A stretch of DNA of 64,000 nt from Lampris incognitus (GCF_029633865.1 NC_079224.1:17112626-17176625), one strand, 5' to 3'. Positions 1 to 12,935 are shown, numbered from the stretch's first letter. Notes: generated by a model from the sequence alone, not told the origin. A program made the numbers and translations.

Positions 1-37
1 GGAGCCAAGCTCCGGATGGCATAGCTCTTGGGATCAT

Positions 38-111
<74 letters not shown>
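38..111. repeat. CA microsatellite
   Basis: A (CA)n run with a few G interruptions. Confidence 0.97.
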
Positions 112-113
<2 letters not shown>

Positions 114-733
114 CCTAAATGGTGGTGGTGGTGGGGGGGGGGGCATTGAGTTTAAGGGAATGTTGTCCAGGTGGGATATCATTTAAAAGGCAAGGCAGGT
201 TTGGAACTTCCCACCATGAAACAAACACCAGTTTCACAATAATCTTGCTATGCTAAATCTCTTTCATAAAACATGACAGGCTCCGCTCTAGAGTTACGTT
301 AGTGCAGGTTGATGATTAAGCCATTGCGGCGTAAGAAGCTGAGACACGGGGCCAGTTGACTGGGGGGGGGGGGGAGTGCAGTTACGCACTAAACCTCTTC
401 AGCTGCTGCTTAATGCAATATGTGTATACGTATAATAAACAATGATGTTAGTTTTATTGATTTCTGATTGTAGAGGACTACATACATCATATCCTGTACA
501 CCGGTAGATAGTAGCTGCCGGTAAGTGTTGCAATGACACCCCAACTCCACAGAGAGGTAATCTAGAGCCACGGGGGCTTTTCTCTGTCAATCTAACCTGT
601 CTTCATTTAGTCACACAACACTGCACATCAACTTTGAATATCACATCGGCAATTTCTGCACCATTCTAGTTTCCACTGAATCCCTCTAGATGAAACTGCC
701 ACCTCCACTGGATCTCTGATGATGTCACTTTGA
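112..733. other. No gene seen
   Basis: Contains short G runs (about 122-147 and 361-374) and unassigned sequence. There is no convincing coding or repeat structure. Confidence 0.5.
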
Positions 734-1037
734 ACAAGAAAGAAAGACCTTTATTTTGTCATTGCAGGTTACAATGAAATGTGTCTTCTGCACTTAACCC
801 ATCCTATTGTATAGCAGCAGCGGGCAGCTGCAGCGCCCGGGGACCAACTCCACTTCTTTCCATCACCTTGCTTATGGGCACAGGCAGGAGTATTAACCCT
901 AACATGCATGCGTTATTGATGGTGGGAGGAGAACATGCAAACTCCACACAGAAAGGACCGGGGACGGCCTGGGATTCGAACCAAGGACCTTCTTGCTGTG
1001 AGGCAGCAGTGATAACCACTGGGCCACCATGCCGAGA
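734..1037 (-). mobile_element. SINE-2 (tRNA-headed SINE with ACAAAATAAAG tail)
   Basis: On the - strand it starts with the tRNA-like head (GGCCCAGTGGTTA, CTCACAGCAAGAAGGTCC, B-box-like GGTTCGAATCC). It passes through TGTGTGGAGTTTGCATG and ends near ATGACAAAATAAAGG. Other copies are at 16600, 48013, 58505 and 60665. Confidence 0.85.
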
Positions 1038-1608
1038 AGTGAGTAAAGATGGTAATCTTGTTAAACTGTTTTGGTGAGACCGTCTTCCTCCCTTCCTCCT
1101 TTTCTCCTCCGGACTGGTGTTAAGGTGGATGACTGCTGTAACGTACTTTGCTACACACATGTGGTATAGAGTCCTACTAAGTATGAATAGTCCTATTAAG
1201 TGTGAATAGTTTGAAATTGGAATAAGTATGAAAAGCTTTTTATAAATACACAAGGCCATTTTTAATTATTTATAAATCTTGTAAATCGGATTAGATGACG
1301 GAATTATTTATCAAAGACACTGGCTGGTTAGGGGATACACAAAATCAATGGCCTAAATCTATGCATAATTAGGCTTTATGGAAAAAATGAAACTATCAAA
1401 AAATATTTTTTTTGTTTTTTTGTTTTTAAGCGCACAGTCAAATCCTCAAATAATCCTAATAATCCAGGATCAGAGAGAAATCTCCTCGTCTTGGATCTGC
1501 CCATGAGACACCATAAGACGCTCAAATCATAGTGGGAAATGAAAACACAGGGCACCGCACATTTAACCACTGACCTTCACAGATTTCTAGTTTTTCAATC
1601 TTACCTAG
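1038..1608. other. No gene seen
   Basis: AT-rich unassigned DNA between a SINE and a microsatellite. Confidence 0.45.
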
Positions 1609-1617
1609 ACACAAACA

Positions 1618-1677
<60 letters not shown>
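1609..1677. repeat. CA microsatellite
   Basis: Near-perfect (CA)n run. Confidence 0.97.
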
Positions 1678-1679
<2 letters not shown>

Positions 1680-1918
1680 TATGAACTAGGCCTATAGTAT
1701 GTTTCTGAGGGGCACACATTAAAAATGGCGGATAAGACTCGACACTCCACATTCACATAAGGCCACAAACTCTTGTGTTACTATGACATAATGTATGACA
1801 TAATATATGATATAATATGACATGATTGATATATGGCATGACATAATATTTTACATGATATATGCCATGATATATGGCATAATATGACATAATATATAAC
1901 ACGAGATATGACATCATT

Positions 1919-2141
1919 GGCGGCACAGTGGCACAGTGGTTAACGTGGTCGCTTCACAGCAAGAAGGTCCTGGGTTCGAGCTCCGGGGTAGTCCAACCTT
2001 GGGGGTCGTCCCGGGTCGTCCTCTGTGTGGAGTTTCCATGTTCTCCCCGTGTCTATGTGGGTTTCCTCTGGGTGCTCAGGTTTCCTCCCACAGTCTAAAG
2101 ACATGCAGATCAGGTGAATCGGCCATACTAAATTTTCCCTT

Positions 2142-2181
<40 letters not shown>

Positions 2182-2182
2182 C

Positions 2183-2235
<53 letters not shown>

Positions 2236-2349
2236 GGCCCTGTGATGGCCTGTCCAGGGTGTCTCCACACCTGCTGCCCAATGACTGCTGGGATAGGCTC
2301 CAGCGATCCTGAGAGTGGGATAAGCAGTTTGGATAATGAATGAATGAAT
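1919..2349 (+). mobile_element. SINE-1, full length, with internal GT expansion
   Basis: The tRNA-like head has an A-box-like TGGCACAGTGGTTA and a B-box-like GGGTTCGAGCTCC. It then has GTGGAGTTTCCATGTTC, a long GT run, GGCCTGTCCAGGGTGTC, GCTGGGATAGGCTCCAGC and a (TGAA)n end. It lies inside the ATATGACATA array. Confidence 0.88.
2143..2234. repeat. GT microsatellite inside SINE-1
   Basis: (GT)n with GC interruptions, at the position where other SINE-1 copies also carry a GT/CA run. Confidence 0.97.
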
Positions 2350-2635
2350 CAAAATTACATTATATATGACATGATATATCGCATAATATATGACATAATA
2401 CATGATATATGACATATCATATGACATGATATATGGCATAATAAATGACATGACAATATATGACATATGAAATATGACATCATATATAACATGATATATG
2501 ACAATATATGACAGCATATATGATATGATATATGACATCATATATGGCATAATATATGACATAATATATGACATACGACAAGATATATGACATATGACAT
2601 ATGACATAATATATGACGTATGAAATGATATCGGC

Positions 2636-3476
2636 CCGAATTGGGTTCTTTTTCCAGTCCAAATTCTGACAATTTCTGTTTTTGGGTGGTTATGTTTAAG
2701 ATTAAGATTTGGGCTTATGGTTAAGTTTAGATAGTGGTTACCAAGTTTCTTTAATCTATCAAACTTTATTCAAGATGATCGATGATCATTGTGACCATCC
2801 AACGCTTTATCAGTCATGATGGTCAAATCGATGCTAAATCGAGCTTGAAAGTTGTGTAGTGCCCTGGATAAAGATTCAACATTTGCTATCAGGGGGGCCA
2901 TGATAGCCCGTTTCACAGTAGCTGCAGTTACATGGACAATATTTCTTCAGCCTGATTGAAATCATTCTGATTACAGATTCCAACGTAACTGTTTACATGG
3001 ACACTGAATAAAGTGATCCAATAAGAACTGCATTTACATGCCCCAAAGCATTTAATTGGAATACAACTGTTTTGACATCGGCTCACTGTGAAGCATCTAA
3101 TCAGAGCCATCTTTGTGCGCCTTGAAAAGTGCTATACAAATAAAATTCACAATTATTATTATTATCCAGTGAGTCAAGTAATTATTATTAATCTGCTGGA
3201 AATAAAACAGAAGAAGAAGTGGTTAAACCTGTTAATACAATTTTCAAGATGGACCCACATCGTGTCCTAGGAACAATATTTGTGTTTCTGCTGTTCTTTC
3301 TAATTAAACAGCATTCGTCAGCAGCAAACGGGGGAAAAGTTGGCTAAATAACGCGACATAATTTCACACAGGATGCTACTTTATGACAGTTCATAAAGAA
3401 AGTAGGACAAGGCTAATTATAAATACAGAAATAGGGTGATCTCAGGTAATTTGAGACATCAAATAAAATGAGATGG
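2636..3476. other. No gene seen; possible LINE tail scrap
   Basis: Unassigned DNA. At 3118-3165 the text GTGCTATACAAATAAAATTC with an ATT run resembles the 3' end of an L2-like LINE. Confidence 0.35.
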
Positions 3477-3691
3477 GTCTGCTGGCAGACTGAGGACACC
3501 TCCAGCTCCTCCCCGCCTCCTCCAACACCTCCCACTGCCAACCCTCACCCTAACCCTAACTACTCACCTTAACCAAATGCCCAGAGCATCATTAGTTGCC
3601 TGACAGCGAAACAACCAAAGTGGGAGGAGGTGGAGGTGGGAGGAGTTGGAGGTGGGAGGAGTTGGGAGGTGTCTTCAGTCTGCCACCAGAC
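3477..3691. mobile_element. Palindromic MITE with imperfect terminal inverted repeats
   Basis: The left end GTCTGCTGGCAGACTGAGGA mirrors the right end at 3678-3691 and inward, and complementarity continues through CT-rich and GA-rich arms. There is no coding sequence. The centre carries CCCTAACCCTAAC. Confidence 0.75.
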
Positions 3692-4151
3692 TCTGTTGGG
3701 CAAAATGGGACAAATAAGGTTACATCTTAAGCTCTTTAAATATTAGCAGCCAATCACCAGACATGTTATTGCATTGTTGCTACAAATGTCCTTTGCATGA
3801 AACAGTCATTTTCATTGGTTGGACATAACTAGGATGGGCGGAGCAAAGATTTTTAAAAAATTACTGGTCCCAGAACTTGCAAGGTAAATCATGTGGCATG
3901 TTGAGATTCTCTTTTTGGTAATAAGAGTACTGCAGCTAAAACAATAAGAGTATTGTAATATTTGGCACAGATCATTACAGGTATCACACCAAAAATGGTT
4001 GTAGTATGTTGCATTTTAGGAACTGTTTGACTTATAATCAAAATATTTTCACAATACACTTTACTTTTCATGGGAACAGTTTTTGAGCGACTGTTCCACT
4101 TTACCTGAATGCATTAGGTAAAATGGGGCAACAAAAAAAAATTAAGCTAAA
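3692..4151. other. No gene seen
   Basis: AT-rich unassigned DNA between two mobile elements. Confidence 0.45.
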
Positions 4152-4165
4152 ATGGGACATTTCTC

Positions 4166-4388
4166 ATGGTGGCGCAGTGGTTAGCGCAGTCGCCTCACAG
4201 CAAGAAGGTCCTGGGTTCGAGCCCCGGGGTAGTCCAACCTTGGGGTCGTCCCAGGTCATTCTCTGTGTGGAGTTTGCATGTTCTCCCCGTGTCTGCGTGG
4301 GTTTCCTCCGGGGGCTCCGGTTTCATCCCACAGTCCAAAGACATGTAGGTCAGGTGAATCGACTGTACTAAAGTCTCCCCAGGTGTGA

Positions 4389-4431
<43 letters not shown>

Positions 4432-4571
4432 TGCCCTGTGATGGACTGGCGGCCTGTCCAGGGTGTCTCCCCGCCAGCCTCCCAATGACTGCTGGGATAG
4501 GCTCCAGCATCCCCATGATCCTGAGAGCAGGATAAGCGGTTTGGATGATGAATGGATGGATGGATGGATGG
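4166..4571 (+). mobile_element. SINE-1 with 14-bp target-site duplication
   Basis: Same head and tail as the 1919 copy, ending in (GGAT)n. The 14-bp sequence ATGGGACATTTCTC flanks it exactly at 4152-4165 and 4572-4585, showing retroposition. A GT run sits at 4388-4430. Confidence 0.92.
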
Positions 4572-4585
4572 ATGGGACATTTCTC

Positions 4586-5047
4586 TGAAGTGAAACTGGC
4601 ATGTCTCTAGGCTACCAGGTATCATAAAATCACGAGTTACTATGCTACTGTGCACAACCTTGTCATATTACAGACATTTTTAGTATTTTTGTCACTTGGA
4701 AACTGTAAATATGATGCAGTGAGTCCATGTCAGCCACAGTAGCCCAAATAAGTCATCATTGCTACACGCAAGCAAGCACACATGCATTTGTCTGTGCATA
4801 CCACGCATACACGCACACATAAGTGTGTTTGTGAGTGCTTGTGCATGCATGCACACTTGCATGTCTCTCTCCCTCTTTCTCGCACACACACGTACGCACG
4901 CACACACTAAAACACACACACACACACACACATCCTGGTGGGGGGAGGGGGGTATGGTTTGAAAGGGAATTTTAACATCTTTAATATGCATTGTAGACAA
5001 AAGCATGGCAGAAATGTTTGAGAAGAGTATAATGAGTGGAGAGAGGA
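4586..5047. other. Simple CA/CG-rich sequence, no gene
   Basis: 4760-4932 is an interrupted CA/GT tract with CACGCA variants; the rest is unassigned. Confidence 0.5.
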
Positions 5048-5650
5048 ATGAATGAAGGATGTGATAAATGAATATAAGAAGATTCTGGAGACAGGAAAGA
5101 GGCCAAAATTCAGATTTTTGGCAAGGGCATGGAATGTGCCAAAGTCAACATTAGAGAGGCGAGTGAAGGGCAAAATAAGTGGCACAGAATATGCATCCGG
5201 TAGGAAACCCTATCTACCTGAGGTAGCTGAAAAAGAGCTGGCCAGCCTTACCAAAAGGCTCTCTCAAAGAGGCTTTCCTTTAACCAAAAGGACATCCAGA
5301 GCCGGGCATCTGATTATGCCAAAGCCAATGGAATACTGAGGTTTTCTGAGGTGAATGGAACCGCTGGGTTTGATTGGTTCAAAATTTTCATGAAGAGAAA
5401 CCCTGACCTCAACATGAAGAAACCTGAAGCCCTCTCCACAGCACGGGATGTAGGCATGAACTGTAAAGTTGTTGACAAGTGGTTTAGGCGGTACAAGAAT
5501 CTCCTCCATGACCTGTAAATCACAGATGTGCCTCCACACCTCTGGAATTGCGATGAATCTTGGCTGCCACACCAGTTCTGCTGGGTGAAGCTGGCAAACC
5601 TTGTGCTGAGATTACTGCTGGGGAGAAGGGAGAGAAAACAACAGTCCTTG
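5048..5650 (+). pseudogene. Broken pogo-type DNA transposase fragment
   Basis: From ATG 5052 the frame encodes a helix-turn-helix (FLARAWNVPKSTLERRVKGK) followed by SGRKPYLPEVAEKEL, the N-terminal DNA-binding part of pogo/Tigger/jerky-like transposases. Near 5290 the reading shifts by one base and continues as KDIQSRASDYAKANG, FSEVNGTAGFDWF and KPEALSTARDVGMN to a TAA at about 5516. Beyond it, LWNCDESWLP resembles the first catalytic Asp region of the DDE domain, then similarity stops. The rest of the catalytic domain is absent. The frameshift and stop mark a dead copy. The exact subfamily is uncertain. Confidence 0.7.
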
Positions 5651-6084
5651 CCACTTTCAAAAATATTAATTGCTATTGATTTTATTTGAATTGTAGCCCA
5701 AATCAATCTTCTCACTCAATGCTACTTTCCCAAAGTTCCTTTTTGATTGTTCTTAAGTCCACAAAGCCACTGATGTCACTCAATGATCTCATTCAAATAC
5801 CAGAGAGAGAGAAGGGTCAGCAAGCAGGCTAAACCTCCCACCTTTCACCTCACAAGCCAAGAGTACGTTAATTATACACACTCAAAGACAACCCTGAAAA
5901 TATCCAGCAAAAAAAAAAAAATCAAGTTTACCGGAAAACAAAACAAAAACAAATGAGCATCCCAGCAAATCCTGCAAAATGTCTTATGGAGACAAAAGTG
6001 ACCCCAAGGCCACAGAGGACCAGATATCCTGAGTAGGATGTGGGGCATGGCTCCATGAGCGCTGTGGTGAAGACAATGGGATCC
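5651..6084. other. No gene seen
   Basis: Unassigned DNA with an A tract at 5911-5923. Confidence 0.4.
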
Positions 6085-6880
6085 TGGATGATGCAGGCTA
6101 TGTCTGCAGAGTGTGCGTTTAGGAGGGTATAGATTTAGGCTAATCTTGTTCTTTCAGCTGCTCCAGCTCCACAGCAGATCATCTGTTTCCATCCCTCCTG
6201 TTCTCTGCATCTTCCACTGTCATGCCAGCAACATGCATCCTTCTCCCAATATACCCAGCATCTCTCCTGCGCACATGTCCAAATCATCTCAATCTTGCCT
6301 ATCTTGATTTGTCTCCAAACCATCCAACCTGAGCTGTCCCTCTAATATAATTATCCCTAATCATGTCTTTCTTCATCACTCCCAGTGAAAATCTTAGCAT
6401 CTTCAACCCTGCCACCTCTAGCTCCACCTCCTGCCTTTTCATCAGTGCCACTGTCTCCAAACCATATAACATAGCTGGTCTCACTACCATCTTGTAAACC
6501 TTCCCTTTAACTCTTGCTGGTACCCTTCTGTTACAAATCACTCCTGATACTCTTCTCCACCCACTCCACCCTGCCTGCACTCTCTTCTTCACCTCTCTCC
6601 TGCACTCCCCGTTACTTTGGACAGTTGACCCCAAGTACTTAAACTCATATGCCTTCATCACCTCTACTCTTTGCATCCTCACCATTCCACTCTCCTCCCT
6701 CTCATTCATGCATAGGTATTCTGTCTTGCTCCTACTGACTTTCATTCCCCTTCTCTCCAGTGCATACCTCCACCTCTCCAGGCTCTCCTCCACCTGCAAC
6801 CTGCTCTCGCTACAGATCACAATGTCGTCTGCAAACATCATCACAGGATGCAGCAGACCAAGCTCCCCTAGTCTAAAAGT
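6085..6880 (-). pseudogene. LINE reverse transcriptase fragment (FADD motif)
   Basis: The - strand frame from 6844 to 6299 encodes MFADDIVICSES, the catalytic motif of a non-LTR reverse transcriptase. It continues with MKVSRSKTEYLCMNE, EFKYLGSTVQSNGE, VVRPAMLYGLE and MLRFSLGV, and weaker similarity runs on to about 6085 through stops. The 5' part (endonuclease and early reverse transcriptase) is missing. The type is common in fish genomes; I do not assign a clade. Confidence 0.78.
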
Positions 6881-9603
6881 AACACTTAAGGTAGTCTTCA
6901 GAATTCATGTGCTTTTCTTGGTAATATCACTCCATAATCCTCTGAACACAGGTGTGCATTTTGAAAAATGAAGGTGGAAAATTAAACTAGGGCAACTGAA
7001 ACAAGGCTGCGACCAAAACAAGCAAAGAAACGGCGTGTCCTTGCATGTTCACAAACAGCGGCAACAGAATGTGCTAGCTACTTAAACATAAGTACTTTCT
7101 TGGCACTTTTGCTTGTTAAAGCTCTGCAGTCTGACAGGCTGAAAAACAAGCTTCCCTCGACACGTTTTCACCTCAGCATGTGATCAGAAAAGAAAAATGA
7201 ATGAAAGTTTAATTCACAAAACTGTCGATGAAATCAATAAAAAGCGATATTTGGACATATCCCAACCAGACAGAAACAGTCAGATTAAGGGTTTACATGG
7301 TTATTAGGTGCTAGTATTTCCTATTTGATGGATTATCAAAGGCTTTTACACCAGCTCTCTCAACCCAACTGAAAATTCCTTCCGACCGGGCCAGTTTCTT
7401 CCGACTGAGGTGGTTACATGAGGCATTTATATTCTGATTGGGCTATTATTCTGATCTTCTCTTTGAGATCAGGGCTATCTTTATCGTCCCTAAAGGGATT
7501 TCACAGTCAGTCAGCACGACAGCCCAAGCAGCAGGATAAACTATATTGTCTTTGAACTGAACTGCATGACAATGATTTATGTGGCAGTATCCATTTCAAC
7601 AACACACTCCGGCTTAGTACAGAAGACTTTTATTGTATCTATGGCATAATTGAATTGTGTTACGCTGTGTTGAATTGATGTGGCAGCTCTACTTTTAAAT
7701 CCACACTCTCAAACACCCCCTCCCCTCCCCTCCCCCCGCTACAGCTGCACCGAAGGTCGCCTGGTGGGGCCGTATAACAATTGGCATGGCATGGTAAATA
7801 GTTGGAGCCTTACCAAGGTACATACCAGGCAGACAACAGGCTGGCACCAAAATAGCAAAGCGAACAGGATGTTTTACGGGCCTGCCCCCCTGGGTTTGGT
7901 CATAAGATGGACCGCTGCTGTAGCTTGTCAAAGGCAATCACCTGACTGAGACGCAAGGTGGTGGTGGTGGTAGAGGAAGGTTCTATGTAGGGCTCGGTCC
8001 ATTTATACTCAGACTGACATACACATTCCCTGTGTCTCTATGTGGGTCACGCCAAGCCAGAACCCCGGCAAGAGCAGTCATGTATTGTTTGAGAATAATG
8101 AGGAACAAACTGCAGCCTAGGCTTATTATTCTCAAGCACATACTAATGTGATTATTAGCTTATGCAATGATGTCCAAAGAGGACCAGGTCACAGTGGGTC
8201 TGGGCTCTCAGCTGTGGAACAGGTCTAATTAATTAGCGTTTCTCAGAATAAAATTCTGGGCTATGCTGGGTCTTTGCAGATTGAATTGGAAAATTTAGGC
8301 AATGCCCATACTAAATGACTTGAACAGAGCAATCCATCGGTTTGCCAGTGAGTAGATTTGCCTAGTGATTTAATAGAGTATATCAAAAAGTCTATCATAT
8401 TTGTGACCGCCACCAAACCATCACTGCAAATCCATGAATAATCTCCAATTGCCCTCTCTGTGTGAATTGTCGGTGACAGGTCATGCTTACATGATCTGCC
8501 TTCTTAGCCCAAGGCCGAAGCTATCTTTTTGATATTGGCCTCAGCAAAGTTGTTGCCTTTAAGCCTCCAAAAGGGCTATTCCGTTTCTCTTTAATTTGAC
8601 ATCCTGTTAAGGTAGACTGGGTATTAGCAATGCATGACAACTGTCTTATCATCACTCAGTTTAGAATGACAGCGTGAAATGATCCCATTTAACAGTGTAA
8701 ACTTTGGTATGTCATTCGTTTAGACCCACGGAAATCAGTTTGTTTTTGTTCACATTTACCCAAAAGACCTTCATTTTTTGTTATGCACAGAAAATCTTGT
8801 TACCAATCCTGATTTTAATCCCTTAATGTTGGATTAAAATGTGTTAAGATGATTCAAATAAGAAGCCTGCCAAAGTAGAGGGGCCCATGAGTCAAATTCC
8901 AAGGGATTATGGTGAAGCTCACCAGATTTGACTGGATGCTAAAGTGGTGCACCTTTGGGTGTGCTCACACTTCTCTATCAGCACCTGGGGTTGTTGGGAT
9001 GATGCTGATGAATGTCGGGAGAATTCACGAATCTGGTTCCCAGCACACCAGTTGTCACATAGCTCACAATGAAGACGGAAAATGATTCGTTATGATTTGT
9101 GACTGCTGCTACTTGAGCATAACACCAGAGTGGATCTTTTCCATGCATTATCCATCCTCCGAATCTGACATGTCTTTAACTGATCCAACAGAATATAGTG
9201 CTGCCAGATGAGTCTAAACTATTCTCATCTAAATTGATTCACTGATTTTTAGATAAATCTGGCCAATTCTGTTCTGGGTGACCGTGACCCCTCCCATAAA
9301 CTGCCCAGGTTACTCGCCCCACTTGTATAATGAACCAACCGAGCCCCCCATCCTCCACCACTTTTTAAAAAAAATTCATTTATTCATTTCATTTCATCCC
9401 TGTATTTTTCCAAGATGTTATCTTAATGGCCCAGGCCATGAGGAATTGTGGTGCTTGCCATTAAGAGACTATGGAAATGGACTGCTCTTTGGTCCGTCAT
9501 GAGAAAATTTACCTCAGTCAACACAAATGTATTAACTCATATTTTCACCTGTAGGAAACTCAGTTTCATTGATACAATGATATAAATGTGCACGTGTGAA
9601 TGC

Positions 9604-9652
<49 letters not shown>

Positions 9653-10490
9653 GTACAAACAAATTTATAAAGTACGCAAGATACTCTAAATACTTTTGGT
9701 TAAAACCTTTCTCATAAATGATGTACTTAAAGGGGTGAAACAACACAATGGCATAAACACATTTGTTTTGTTATATTTTGTTTCTATACATATGAAAAGA
9801 CAACATATTGGGAAAATTTTCCATGGATCAATATATAAGTTAAAACACAAGGAAAGGCCAATGTTAACGTCATTTCTCATCTATATTCTCTCTCTCTCTC
9901 TAATGTCCCAAGGCAAAGACCTAATGACATTTGAATTACAAAGCTCCTCCACTCCCACTGGATATGAGGCAGTTCTTTGCAGACTCACTGAACGCTTGTG
10001 TGTCATTACACTCAAATATTATTTATTTAAAAATCATTCCAAAAGCTCCTTTTGCAAGAAAACATCACCCAGGTTGCTACCACTGCATCTATGTAGTCAG
10101 CGTTGGCTTCATAATGGACACTTGGTGGCTTCATGTTTTTCCCTTAACCATCCGGGACGATACCCAAATAATACATTCGCTTTAGCATCCTCTAAATCTG
10201 CCTGGATTTCAACATCTGTCCCATAAATCGTTTATTTTCGTGAGGGTTTAGAATTGCCCACACATTGTATTCATAAAGGTTATTGCAGTCCCATTAGACA
10301 TTGTTGAAATTTACATAATAAAGGGCAGTAATTGCAGGGAGTTCGGGGTCCTTGATATTTTCACTCTGGTTTCGCTCCCCCTTGGATTATTCCTCTCCAA
10401 TAATCAAATCTCTGTTCATCTCCTGCTCTCTAATAATCACATCTTTTCACCGAATTAACTTGAGAGGTTTAAAAGAGTCCAAGATGATGG
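6881..10490. other. Large intergenic stretch, no gene seen
   Basis: Mostly non-repetitive looking DNA. There is a G/C-rich patch near 7720-7960 without splice or homology support, and a CA run at 9607-9648. No coding similarity was recognised. Upstream regulatory DNA of the myosin gene could lie here. Confidence 0.45.
9607..9648. repeat. CA microsatellite
   Basis: (CA)n run. Confidence 0.95.
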
Positions 10491-10650
10491 AGGTTAAATG
10501 AGGTGCTTAATTGTTTCTTCAGTGTTTGCCTTTATGGAAACAGGGTGATGCAAAGAAGGTTCCTGGTTTGGGATTTCGACAGATGCCAAGTTTCCCTCTG
10601 TGGTATCCTGATGATGCACATCCACTGCCCCCTTTGTCTTAAATAGAAGC

Positions 10651-10740
10651 ACAAAGGGATAGCCTTTTATAGTCCTTCCCCTATTGTTGGCAGCGTGGTG
10701 GGGCATGGAGGGGGCATGTCACCTGTGGACAGTGGATAAA
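10651..10740 (+). promoter_or_regulatory. Probable core promoter of the myosin light chain gene
   Basis: A TATA-like TTTTATAG at 10665-10672 lies about 160 bp before the ATG. The overlapping CCTTTTATAG is one base from a CArG (SRF) box, and a CACCTG E-box sits at 10720-10725. These elements are common in striated-muscle promoters, but the positions are read by eye and no start site is proven. Confidence 0.35.
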
Positions 10741-10830
10741 GGGGCCCAGCAGCTAATGGTCCACCTCCACCCAGAGTGTTAGCCCCTCTGCAGTGTCAGC
10801 CCTCCCCGCGTCTCCTGAGAGCTCCTTACA

Positions 10831-10932
10831 ATGGCCCCTAAGAAGAAGGAAGAGCCCAAACCTGCAGCGCCCCCCAAACCCCCAGAGCCTGAGCGCCCTA
10901 AGACCCCGGAGTTTGACCCTACTACAGTGACG
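10831..10932 (+). CDS. Myosin light chain coding exon 1
   Basis: 34 codons from ATG to TTVT, encoding the Lys/Pro-rich N-terminal extension. The donor follows ACG as GTAAAA, a somewhat weak site. Intron 1 is 2,594 bp. I saw no alternative short (MLC3-type) first exon in it, though one would be easy to miss by eye. Confidence 0.9.
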
Positions 10933-12887
10933 GTAAAACAACAAAACACAAACCAACACATACTGTTTACACTTACCTAAGATAGACCAAGCAGTGGCCA
11001 TTCTGTTTGTATTCATTTGTTTTGCCATTCTGGATTTAGACAGACTTCACAAAGCCGCGAATCCTTTGGCACAAGGACTCAGTGGTAGATGTGAAGCACA
11101 GCTGTTATGTGACTTTGATGTGGACAGATACGATACGGGATCATAGTCTTAAGCTTGTAATTGGAAGGAGGTCTAAGTATTGATGGCACATTTTAAATGG
11201 AGTAGCTAACATTACTTATCATTTACATCATACTGGATTCCCATTGGACGCTTTAACATTGATGTTGTACCATGGATGCTTAACAGTAGTTCAGCAGCGC
11301 TAAAGTTAGCATGTCTGAATCATGTTTTTTAGTTAACTAACAACCCAGAAAAGCACGCTGACAGAAAAACGTTCAAACTTTGACCAAACGATTGATTTGT
11401 TTGAGCAGGTTGAAGGTGACAGAGAACGTCTTACTCGCATCTCTACTGATGGTGTTTCTGTGAAATCCTACCTAGAATGAAACCATATGGACAATACCAA
11501 GTGATAGAATATCAGGAAGAGGCTAAGAGAGGAAAGTGATGGGGATGAAGGATAAAACAATTTGGATAATAATGATAATTAGAAAAAAAAACACATTGTA
11601 AATGTCTTACGACAGCATATATTTTTAGATGTAGTCACCCACAAACATTTCTGGAGGGATCCTTACCCCCTGCCCGCTCCTATGCTGACGACACAGCTTA
11701 ATGTGAGACTAAATGTGATTATGAATGACTGCGTGTGAAGCCAAGCTCATTAGGAGCATCTATAAAGGATTTAAATGGCTAATGGTTAGATGTAGTGGGT
11801 ATGCCCACAAATACCATTCATGTGCCATGTGAACGGATGCCCTAAAACCTGAACTGGTATGACTGCTTCATGAAAACTGGCAACAGTCTTATCTTTATAC
11901 TTAAAATCAAACACTTATGCTTTAAGAGAAAATCAAGATTTTAAGGAGATAAGTTTGCAAAAACTGCTGTTTCGTTTGGACTCAGGCCTGTTTCAAGAAC
12001 ACCAGAGACCCCGTGTGACTTAAGCTGGGCAGTGCAGGCAGAAGATGTCTTGAACTGTATGGAGCAGAGTATTACAGCACTGCTGCCACTTTACATCTTC
12101 TAAAGAGTCCTAAAGAAAATGTATTCATCTTTCGAAAAATACTCAACGAGCTCGCTGTGACTTGACGTAATTGTAAGGGTTAAGCCTAGGCCATTCCAGT
12201 TGATACAGGACGTCGTGGAAAGTTTGTCTTTTTGCTGACTTGGCCCCTTCTCAAAGCCCGAACGCTCATGTGGTTGAGGGGAGCTGCCATGTTACAATGG
12301 AGTGGGGTTAAAGCCACAAAATATGATTTTCATTATGTCTTTGAATAGAGGACCACCCACACAACTCCTCTGAGGGGAAAAGGGCTGGAAAAACCAGAAG
12401 GATGAAAAATAAAGATAATTATAACCTATGCAATCCTTCTTTAAACATGCAGAGATAAGTGTCTTGATCCTTTTTCACATAGCTTTAATGGCGGGGCTGT
12501 ATTTGTAGGTGTGTGGGGACCATATAATAATTTTAGTCGCTATCTGATAGGAAACCAGCGGGCTCATTTGTGTAGAAAAAAATCACTATGGATTATCTTT
12601 ACCCAGGACAGTCATTTGTTTTCAGACCCACCACTACAAAATACACAAAATAAGCTGCGGATATTTTTTTGCATTGTGACTTTAAACCTTTAAAGTTCTT
12701 ACAGTTTTGGGGAAAAAAGGCCTGGTTGAGAGGATTATCTCCGCTATGCTCTAAAAGGGGAGCGCTTTCTGTCTAAATGCTACTTTCTCATACCACTTAG
12801 TCCCTTTATTGTCTGCTATTTTCCATATGTTTTATTGTTCAGTCACACAAACTTAAAAATGTCTCACACACAAATACACACATATTA

Positions 12888-12935
<48 letters not shown>

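Larger units (their letters stand above)
1782..2635. repeat. ATATGACATA-type tandem repeat, split by a SINE
   Basis: Irregular repeats of ATGACATA/ATATGGCATA units fill 1782-1915 and resume at 2350-2635. SINE-1 occupies the gap. The unit is partly self-complementary. Confidence 0.85.

Noticed and set aside
1936-2343. Long reading frames through the GT/CA runs
   Set aside because: They translate SINE-1 and dinucleotide repeats; the Val-Cys and His-Thr runs are microsatellite artefacts.
1782-2635. CRISPR-like repeats
   Set aside because: The units are short, variable and without regular spacers, and the DNA is from an animal genome; it is a simple tandem array.
4123-4371. Reading frames with ASQQEGPGFEPRGSP-like text, recurring in several places
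   Set aside because: This is the translated SINE head, present in every copy, not a protein family.
10753-11028. Antisense open frame over myosin exon 1
   Set aside because: A shadow of the Pro/Lys-rich exon 1, with no homology.
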